A DNA stretch of 64,000 nucleotides from an uncultured Clostridia bacterium (GTDB lineage Bacteria; Bacillota; Clostridia; Peptostreptococcales; Anaerovoracaceae): positions 1-64,000 of the forward strand of contig CAKQQT010000005.1 in NCBI GenBank assembly GCA_934271235.1, given 5' to 3'. A program made the position numbers and the translations under genes. Below are positions 58,609 through 64,000 of the stretch, one piece after another (the stretch's first letter is position 1; every line of letters begins with the position of its first letter). Below the pieces are notes generated by a model. That model had not been told where the DNA came from. It did no database searches and was given only the letters and a program-made list of their open reading frames with translations.

Positions 58609-59139
58609 TTATTTTGTTTTGATAGCCAGCCCGCTGCCGTCCTCTGCGGTTTGCCGCACGACCTGCCAGACTTCGGTCAACCGTGCCAGGCTCCAAGCCG
58701 CGTTAGCAGGCGATGTGGACGGCAGGCAGACTGCCGCACGTCCGATCACAGGCTCTGTATATTTCCGATAAAATTTCTCTGCGGTTTTCCCGTTGACAAA
58801 GATCTGCCGAATGTCCGCGGCTGCAAGGATCGGCGACAGATCATTCGCGGCCGCGTTTTTGATGGAGCTGTCCGAACTTCCCGTGATCTCGCAGGACGCG
58901 ATCACATCCCACAGCGCGATCCCGTGTGACAGCAGGAATGCCCGCTTTTCGTCGATCGTCTGCGGCACTTCACAGGCAAAGACCGCAGCCAGCACACGCC
59001 AGAAACGGTTCTGCGGATGTCCGTAAAAGAACTTTTGCTCCCGCGACTTTACCGACGGGAAACTGCCGAGGATCAGCACCTTGGAATTTTCGTCATACAG
59101 CGGCGGGAACGGGTGCACCACATATTTCGGTTCGTTCAT
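58609..59139 (-). CDS. DNA-deoxyinosine glycosylase (UDG superfamily)
   Basis: 176 residues. LILGSFPSVKSREQKFFYGHPQNRFWRVLAAVF is the hallmark of family 6 hypoxanthine-DNA glycosylases, with the second motif LPSTSPANA near the C-terminus. It removes deaminated adenine (hypoxanthine) from DNA. It starts two bases after the dipeptidase stop, so the two are coupled. Confidence 0.9.
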   Translation of the reverse strand: MNEPKYVVHPFPPLYDENSKVLILGSFPSVKSREQKFFYGHPQNRFWRVLAAVFACEVPQTIDEKRAFLLSHGIALWDVIASCEITGSSDSSIKNAAANDLSPILAAADIRQIFVNGKTAEKFYRKYTEPVIGRAAVCLPSTSPANAAWSLARLTEVWQVVRQTAEDGSGLAIKTK

Positions 59140-59140
59140 A

Positions 59141-60397
59141 CTACTTCACCAGTTCCTGCAGCGCCCTCCGATAGACCTTGACCGCGGTCTCAAAATCTTC
59201 CACGGAAATGCATTCGTTCTTCTGATGTTCGGTACACGGATGTCCCGGGATCACCGGTCCGAACGCCACGATATTCGGCATCGCTCTTGCGTAGGTCCCG
59301 CCGCCGATCACGGTCGGTTCGTCCTGGATGCCGGTCACTTCACGGAACGCGCGGATCAAGGTCCGGATCACGTCACCGTCTTTGTCCATGAATACCGGAT
59401 CCATATGCTCAAAAACATCGACCGCAAAACCTGCGCCCTCAAACGCAGCCTGTACGCTCTGCAGGATCGCGTCGTGCGCCAGCGTCACCGGATAGCGGAT
59501 ATCGATCCCCAGCGTCAGTTCGGTTTCATCGGAAGCGATCGTCCCAACGTTCATGGTCAAGCGGCCGCTCTGCTCATCACAGAAATCCAGTCCCAGTCCT
59601 TCTCCATGCAGCCGATAACCGATCTTCTCCATATACGCGGCGGCAAAGGCGCTCTTTTTCGCCGCGGCTTCCATCGCCTTGGTGATCGCGTTCTCTCCCT
59701 CTTCCGGCATACTGCCGTGAGCTGAAACCCCGGACATGCAGATCTTTTCCCCATCTGCGAGGATCAGCTCTGCCAGATCTGCGACCATATTGACCGCATT
59801 GCCGCCCTTGGCGCTGACGATCCCGCTTCCGGCAAGCGGATAGGATGCGTGCAGCGAAAGGATCCCTTTTTCACCGTAGATCGCCGGAAAATCCGCATCC
59901 GGCGTGAACCCATAGGTCGGAAGTTCCTCATGTTCCCGATAATACGCCATATCCAGCCAGTCTCCGGTTTCTTCCTGACAGCCGAAGATGATCCGCACGC
60001 GCTTTTTGAGCAGTATGCCGCTGTCCAACAGATCTTTCATCGCCAGAATGGCAAAGAAAGCCGGCCCTTTATCATCAATGATACCTCTGCCGTACATCTG
60101 TCCGTCTGCCACCGTCAGGTCATACGGCGGATAGTCCCAGCCGTTTCCTGCCGGAACAACATCCAGATGCGCCAGGATCCCGATCATTTCCTCGCCCTCG
60201 CCGATCTCCGCCCAGCCGATGCGGTTCGCGCAATTTTTGGTGCGGAAGCCCAAACGCGCGCACAGATCCAGCACATACCTGAGCGCTTCAAAGACATGGC
60301 GTCCATAAGGCATCAAGCCATATTCCGCATCTTCCTCCGGCTCGCATCCCGTTTCACTCGGAATGCTTAAAAGTCCTTTTAATTCCTCTAACATCAT
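59141..60397 (-). CDS. M20-family dipeptidase (PepV-like)
   Basis: 418 residues from the ATG at 60397 behind AGGAG. Zinc-site motifs: ILAHLDVVPAGNGWDYPPY, DDKGPAFFAILA with the bridging Asp, and FGCQEETGDWLDM with catalytic Glu; the lid domain lies between. It cleaves dipeptides, in line with a peptide- and amino-acid-based diet together with the M18 enzyme. Downstream neighbour is the deoxyinosine glycosylase. Confidence 0.9.
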   Translation of the reverse strand: MMLEELKGLLSIPSETGCEPEEDAEYGLMPYGRHVFEALRYVLDLCARLGFRTKNCANRIGWAEIGEGEEMIGILAHLDVVPAGNGWDYPPYDLTVADGQMYGRGIIDDKGPAFFAILAMKDLLDSGILLKKRVRIIFGCQEETGDWLDMAYYREHEELPTYGFTPDADFPAIYGEKGILSLHASYPLAGSGIVSAKGGNAVNMVADLAELILADGEKICMSGVSAHGSMPEEGENAITKAMEAAAKKSAFAAAYMEKIGYRLHGEGLGLDFCDEQSGRLTMNVGTIASDETELTLGIDIRYPVTLAHDAILQSVQAAFEGAGFAVDVFEHMDPVFMDKDGDVIRTLIRAFREVTGIQDEPTVIGGGTYARAMPNIVAFGPVIPGHPCTEHQKNECISVEDFETAVKVYRRALQELVK

Positions 60398-60446
60398 CTT
60401 TTTTCTCCTGTTCTTTCCTGCGCAAAGTCCGCTGCGTTCGCAAAGA

Positions 60447-61061
60447 TCAGCGCACGCGGAATTTGACACCCAGTTTCTCTGCAAGGCTGCGGCAGTCTTC
60501 GATATCCTGCTGCGGGATGGAAAAGCCCACCACGGACATCGTCACATCCGGCACATACTGCTTAACATCTTCTGTAAAACGCAGGATCTCGTCAAAAGCG
60601 GCTGCACCGTACTTCGGTCTGCACAGCTTGTTATACTTCTCCGCGGTCGGCGCATTCAGACTGATGGAAATCGCGTCCAATCTGCCGGCAAATTCTTTCG
60701 CGGTCGCTCTTTGGTTGATCAAGTCAGATAGACCGTTGGTATTGAGCCGCGTCTTTAAGCGTCCTTTCAGCTTCTCGTCACTCTTTACGAAATCGCAGAT
60801 CGCAAGCAAGCAGTCCAGCCGTTCGGTCGGCTCGCCGTAACCGCAGAATACGATCTCATCATAGGCGGCAAGATCCTGTTCTGCCAGCATGGTCAGAAGC
60901 TCCTCCCTGCTCGGTTCCCGTTTCAGCCAAAGACTGTCCGCGTCGCCCAGGGAATCCACCATATCCCGGATGCAGAACGTGCAGCGGCACGGACAGCGAT
61001 TAGTCATATTCACATAAAGGCCGCCGCCGTAATCATAAAAAACGTCTCCGATATATTCCAT
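60447..61061 (-). CDS. TatD-associated radical SAM protein
   Basis: 204 residues, compact. Cluster motif C23-x3-C27-x2-C30 in NRCPCRCTFCIRD, then EIVFCGYGEPTERLD and ISLNAPTAEKYNKLCRP. This small family usually sits next to or fused with TatD nucleases; no tatD is in the window. Reaction unknown. Start ATG follows AAAGGGAGG. Confidence 0.85.
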   Translation of the reverse strand: MEYIGDVFYDYGGGLYVNMTNRCPCRCTFCIRDMVDSLGDADSLWLKREPSREELLTMLAEQDLAAYDEIVFCGYGEPTERLDCLLAICDFVKSDEKLKGRLKTRLNTNGLSDLINQRATAKEFAGRLDAISISLNAPTAEKYNKLCRPKYGAAAFDEILRFTEDVKQYVPDVTMSVVGFSIPQQDIEDCRSLAEKLGVKFRVR

Positions 61062-61116
61062 TTTCTCTGCCTCCCTTTTGATTCTTGTTCTAAGCCTATC
61101 TTAATCCTTTTGGCAG

Positions 61117-61153
61117 AAAAAAACAAGCACCGCAAAAAAATATGCGATGCCTG
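61117..61153 (-). terminator. Terminator of the rubrerythrin gene
   Basis: GCACCGCA (61127-61134) pairs with TGCGATGC (61143-61150, one G-U) ; on the minus strand TTTTTTTC follows. Confidence 0.75.
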
Positions 61154-61166
61154 TCCCTCTGATCTT

Positions 61167-61700
61167 TTAATAGTTTTCCGGCTTGACCTGAAAAAACGCC
61201 TGCATATGCCCGCAGACCGGACAGATCTGCGGCGCGTCGGTACCCTCGTATTCGTGTCCGCAGTTGCGGCACTGCCACTTTACACTCTCCGATTTTTGAA
61301 AGACTTCCTGATTTTGGATATTGTTCAAAAGTGCCTTGTAGCGTTCCTCGTGGGTCTTTTCGATAGCGCCCACCATGCGGAACTTGGCCGCGATCTCCGT
61401 GAACCCCTCAGCCTCCGCCTCCTTGGCGAAGTCATCGTACATGATGCTCCACTCATAATTTTCTCCGGCAATGCCTGCCAAAAGGTTCGCCTTGGTATCA
61501 CCGATACCGCCCAGCAGTTTGAACCAGATCTCGGCATGTTCCTTTTCGTTGTCCGCCGTCTCCGTAAAGAACGCGGCGATCTGCTCATAACTGTCATTCT
61601 CGGCGGCAGCCGCATAATAGGTGTACTTGTTGCGGGCCTGCGATTCTCCCGCAAAGGCCGCCATGAGATTGGTTTCTGTTTTTGAACCTGCGAATTCCAT
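61167..61700 (-). CDS. rbr: Rubrerythrin
   Basis: 177 residues from the ATG at 61700. Diiron domain first ([45 protein letters not shown] supplying the Glu and His ligands), then a rubredoxin-like domain with CRNC (about 144-147) and CPVC (about 160-163). It reduces hydrogen peroxide in anaerobes using NADH-derived electrons. Standalone gene. Confidence 0.95.
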   Translation of the reverse strand: MEFAGSKTETNLMAAFAGESQARNKYTYYAAAAENDSYEQIAAFFTETADNEKEHAEIWFKLLGGIGDTKANLLAGIAGENYEWSIMYDDFAKEAEAEGFTEIAAKFRMVGAIEKTHEERYKALLNNIQNQEVFQKSESVKWQCRNCGHEYEGTDAPQICPVCGHMQAFFQVKPENY

Positions 61701-61780
61701 TTTCCTGCACCTCGTTTCATACAAGTTTTTCTTTTTGTATTTTTTTCATTTGCAAGAAAATTATACACCGCATGACGGAA

Positions 61781-62842
61781 TTACGAAATTTCGTTTTCCG
61801 AAAGCCGCAGCTGACCACAGGCCGCGTCGATGTCATCGCCGAGTTCCCGCCTTATGGTCGCCGGGATCCCGCACTCCGTCAGCACCTGTTGGAAACGCAG
61901 CACCGCGCCGCGTTCGGTCGTATCGTAGCCGGTCTCTGCTACCTTGTTCAGCGGGATCAGGTTGACATGGCAGAGCATACCATGCAGACGTGCCGCCAGC
62001 TTCCGCGCGTAGTCCGGGCTGTCGTTGACGCCCTTGACCAGTGTATATTCAAAGGTGATGCGCCGCGCGGTCGTTTCTGTATAAGTCCGGCAAGCCTCCA
62101 GCAGTGCTTCCATTGGATAGGCTTGATTGACAGGCATGATCGCATCCCGCATCTCGTTGCTGACCGCGTGCAGGGAAATCGCCAGATTGACCTGCGAGAA
62201 ATCCTCTGCAAAACGCGCGATCATCGGTACCAGACCGCAAGTCGAAACGGTGATATTGCGCATGCCGATATTGAGTCCGTTCGGGTCGTTGATGATGCGG
62301 ATAAACTTCGCGAGATTCTCATAATTGTCAAACGGTTCGCCGGTCCCCATCACCACCACATGACTGATGCGCTGCCCGGTCTCCCGCTGCGCAGCCAGGA
62401 TCTGCCCGGCGATCTCGCCGGGTGTCAGATTCCGTTTCAGTCCGCCGATGGTCGAAGCGCAGAAGCGGCAGCCCATGCGGCAGCCAGCTTGTGAAGAGAC
62501 ACAGATTGAATTACCGAATTTATACTGCATGAACACGCTTTCGATCGCGTTGCCGTCCGCAAGCCGAAAGAGAAACTTGCGCGTGCCGTCGATCTTAGAA
62601 ACCTGCATCCGCAGGACTTCCAAAGATGGTATTGCAGCCTGTGCCGCGAGTTTCTCACGCAGTGTCTTCGGCAGATTATTCATTTCCGCAAAGCTCTGTG
62701 CACCGCTGCGAAAACTCCCGTCTTTCGCCATGCCGCCGTAGATCCAGCCGAAGATCTGCTTCGCGCGGAACTTCGGTTCCCGCAGCGTTTCTGTCACAAA
62801 GCGCTCCAGCTCTTGATACTCCAAATTTGTCAAATCTATCAT
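61781..62842 (-). CDS. rlmN: 23S rRNA (adenine-2503-C2) methyltransferase RlmN
   Basis: 353 residues from the ATG at 62842, which overlaps the preceding GNAT stop by four bases. Radical SAM motif AGCRMGCRFCAST, the GTGEPFDNYEN motif and the catalytic cysteine segment STCGLVP and the C-terminal region ending DIDAACGQL are intact. It methylates A2503 of 23S rRNA (and tRNA), aiding translation accuracy. Confidence 0.95.
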   Translation of the reverse strand: MIDLTNLEYQELERFVTETLREPKFRAKQIFGWIYGGMAKDGSFRSGAQSFAEMNNLPKTLREKLAAQAAIPSLEVLRMQVSKIDGTRKFLFRLADGNAIESVFMQYKFGNSICVSSQAGCRMGCRFCASTIGGLKRNLTPGEIAGQILAAQRETGQRISHVVVMGTGEPFDNYENLAKFIRIINDPNGLNIGMRNITVSTCGLVPMIARFAEDFSQVNLAISLHAVSNEMRDAIMPVNQAYPMEALLEACRTYTETTARRITFEYTLVKGVNDSPDYARKLAARLHGMLCHVNLIPLNKVAETGYDTTERGAVLRFQQVLTECGIPATIRRELGDDIDAACGQLRLSENEIS

Positions 62843-63378
62843 CGTTTCATTTCCTTTTTTTCTGCAGGATCCGCTGTCAGCTGATACGCGATCCGCGGCG
62901 TACCGTCGGCCTGAAAAATAATGCCGCATTCCCGGAATCCGAGCCGCTCGCAGGCCCGCCGCATGGTTGTGTTCTGTTCATGCGTATCCATGCGGATCTC
63001 GGGGCTCTGTGTCAAACAATATTGCAGACACTCTCGCAGCATGCCTCTGCGTGTTCCGTCGCTTGCCATTCTGTGGATCGTGCCGTATGGTTCTTCATTC
63101 GGCCAGCTTCCGTTTTCAATATATCCGTAAGTCGGGTCCTCTCCGATGATGAAAGAAAAAACGCCATGGATAGCTTCCTGCCGGTCCGTCTGCTCTTCCG
63201 CTTCGTCAAGCCAGACAAAAAACTGTCCCTGCTCGATATCCCGCCGGATCAGCTCCGGCGACGGATATCCGTTTACCCACTGCGCGGCATTTCCCTCGCC
63301 GCGCATATAGCAGCGGCCGGCATCCAGGATCTGCATAGCTTTCTCAAGATCCTCGATCTTTGCTTCTCTTACGATCAT
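62839..63378 (-). CDS. GNAT-family N-acetyltransferase
   Basis: 179 residues from the ATG at 63378, preceded by AAAGGAGA. It starts MIVREAKIEDLEKAMQIL, has the acetyl-CoA binding segment IHRMASDGTRRGMLRECLQYCL (variant of the Q/RxxGxG/A motif) and ends with the usual strand MRRACERLGFRECGI. Acceptor unknown. Coupled to rlmN by a four-base overlap. Confidence 0.82.
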   Translation of the reverse strand: MIVREAKIEDLEKAMQILDAGRCYMRGEGNAAQWVNGYPSPELIRRDIEQGQFFVWLDEAEEQTDRQEAIHGVFSFIIGEDPTYGYIENGSWPNEEPYGTIHRMASDGTRRGMLRECLQYCLTQSPEIRMDTHEQNTTMRRACERLGFRECGIIFQADGTPRIAYQLTADPAEKKEMKR

Positions 63379-63397
63379 ACGCCGTCTCCTTTTATCC

Positions 63398-63844
63398 TTA
63401 TTCTGCGCCTTCATCCAACTTGCGTCCGCATTTACGGCAGAAGGTGTAAGTTTCTTTCACCGGCGCGCCGCAGTACGGGCAGAAATTGTTTTCGCTCTGC
63501 GGTACGGCATGAAAATGTTCTCCCTGCGATCCCGGAGCTTCGGCGTCCGTTCTTTCGTCGCTGTCGGCTTTGGCGTTCCTGCCGAACCTTTCGTTCAGCG
63601 GGTCCTCTTCTTCTCCCTCATCGACAATGTCGAATGCGGAGTATCGCTTTTCTCCGGCAGCGTTTTTCATATTGTAGATCACGCCGACGACCGCCATCAC
63701 AACGAAAATAATGCCGAATGCGGCAAAGAACGGCACGCCCGTCTGCGCAGCCATAATGGTCCAAAATATGCCGAAAACAGCAGCTCCGATCCCGGCGATC
63801 CCGCTCATCATCGATGGGCCTCTGCCCGGTTTGATACTTTTCAT
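63398..63844 (-). CDS. Membrane protein with C-terminal zinc ribbon
   Basis: 148 residues: two membrane segments in the first 60 residues, a polar middle part, and a C-terminal zinc ribbon with CPYC (about 122-125) and CRKC (about 137-140). Such short zinc-ribbon membrane proteins are common and uncharacterised in Clostridia. Start ATG follows GAGGAAAG. First gene of the group with GNAT and rlmN. Confidence 0.75.
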   Translation of the reverse strand: MKSIKPGRGPSMMSGIAGIGAAVFGIFWTIMAAQTGVPFFAAFGIIFVVMAVVGVIYNMKNAAGEKRYSAFDIVDEGEEEDPLNERFGRNAKADSDERTDAEAPGSQGEHFHAVPQSENNFCPYCGAPVKETYTFCRKCGRKLDEGAE

Positions 63845-63881
63845 CTTTCCTCGTCCCCCTTAAATTGTATGAAATTTCTAC

Positions 63882-63910
63882 TTGTATTCCAATCTATGCT
63901 GTGATAGAAT
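63882..63910 (+). promoter_or_regulatory. SigA-type promoter of the edge RNA
   Basis: TTGTAT (63882-63887) and TAGAAT (63905-63910) with exactly 17 bases between; transcription should start near 63917. Confidence 0.6.
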
Positions 63911-63916
63911 AAAAGC

Positions 63917-63998
63917 AAGAGGTAAGCCAAACGGCTACCGGTGTAGATTATTTAAAAAAATAACCGCCACATTTTGACCGAGGGGCGGTTATTTTTTT
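63917..63998 (+). ncRNA. Short RNA, probable antitoxin of a type I toxin-antitoxin locus
   Basis: About 80 bases from its own promoter to an intrinsic terminator. A first hairpin GGTAAGCC-AAAC-GGCTACC (63921-63939) is followed by the symmetrical terminator AATAACCGCC/GGCGGTTATT with A and T runs on both sides. This GGTAAGCC...GGCTACC plus bidirectional-terminator layout is what I remember from Fst/TxpA-like and putative holin-like toxin loci, where toxin and antitoxin RNAs converge. The toxin would be beyond position 64000 on the minus strand. Confidence 0.5.
63955..63998. terminator. Bidirectional terminator at the window edge
   Basis: Stem 63959-63968 with 63984-63993, extended by A7 on the left and T7 on the right, so it can end transcripts on either strand. 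Confidence 0.8.
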
Positions 63999-64000
63999 AT

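Overview
The window reads as a chromosomal segment of a spore-forming Clostridia member that ferments amino acids. Pointers are spoVS and a SpoIIM-like protein, a Re-type citrate synthase operon, 2-amino-4-oxopentanoate thiolase (ortAB), a rubrerythrin, formate-tetrahydrofolate ligase, and AGGAGG ribosome-binding sites nearly everywhere. Base composition is about half G+C, so many long antisense frames are open but not real. An Anaerovoracaceae-like (Family XIII) relative is my best guess, not a proof. Most genes lie on the minus strand.

Layout. 1-5.9 kb: a cut Rpn-type nuclease gene, a large cell-wall-anchored vWA adhesin, and an ECF sigma/anti-sigma pair. 5.9-17 kb: housekeeping block with glyA, an SSB-like gene, fhs, rnhB, rbgA, rplS with a probable leader, an ECF S component next to coaX (probably PanT), a XerD-like recombinase, SpoIIM-like, NUDIX, lytic transglycosylase and spoVS. 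17-18.5 kb: a candidate small RNA with three CCCC-loop hairpins, an RNase H-fold protein and tRNA-Glu. 18.5-28.9 kb: dispersed repeat copy A, a radical SAM/SPASM protein divergent from a TetR regulator, then nhaC-ortA-ortB behind a consensus sigma-54 promoter, followed by the sigma-54 activator and amino-acid-sensing kinase that probably control it; the kinase gene is preceded by a 20-codon leader ORF and a cluster of three perfect DnaA boxes.

28.9-41.9 kb: M18 aminopeptidase, a DUF3791/DUF3990 cassette with a shortened ADP-ribosyltransferase-like gene, the Re-citrate synthase - GntR - aconitase - isocitrate dehydrogenase operon (carbon to 2-oxoglutarate) with a GntR-type operator on its promoter, an ornithine-cyclodeaminase/creatininase pair, tRNA-Arg, a YitT protein and an orphan adenine methyltransferase. 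42-50.7 kb: acyl-CoA ligase, YgiQ radical SAM protein, and a complete BMP-type (nucleoside) ABC importer. 50.8-56.9 kb: SCP-domain secreted protein, repeat copy B, CoA-type NUDIX, P-loop protein, and a 5'-truncated beta-helix protein whose former start region is now occupied by an OmpR/histidine kinase pair. 57-64 kb: thiN, agmatinase family, deoxyinosine glycosylase, M20 dipeptidase, TatD-associated radical SAM, rubrerythrin, rlmN, GNAT, a zinc-ribbon protein, and at the edge a short RNA resembling the antitoxin half of a type I toxin-antitoxin locus.

The most promising unexplained elements are the C-loop RNA at 17.2 kb, two families of dispersed intergenic repeats (18.6 and 51.9 kb; 20.5 and 37.0 kb), the DnaA-box cluster at 28.7 kb, and the leader-peptide coupling of the kinase gene. 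All calls rest on reading the sequence; no database search was run.
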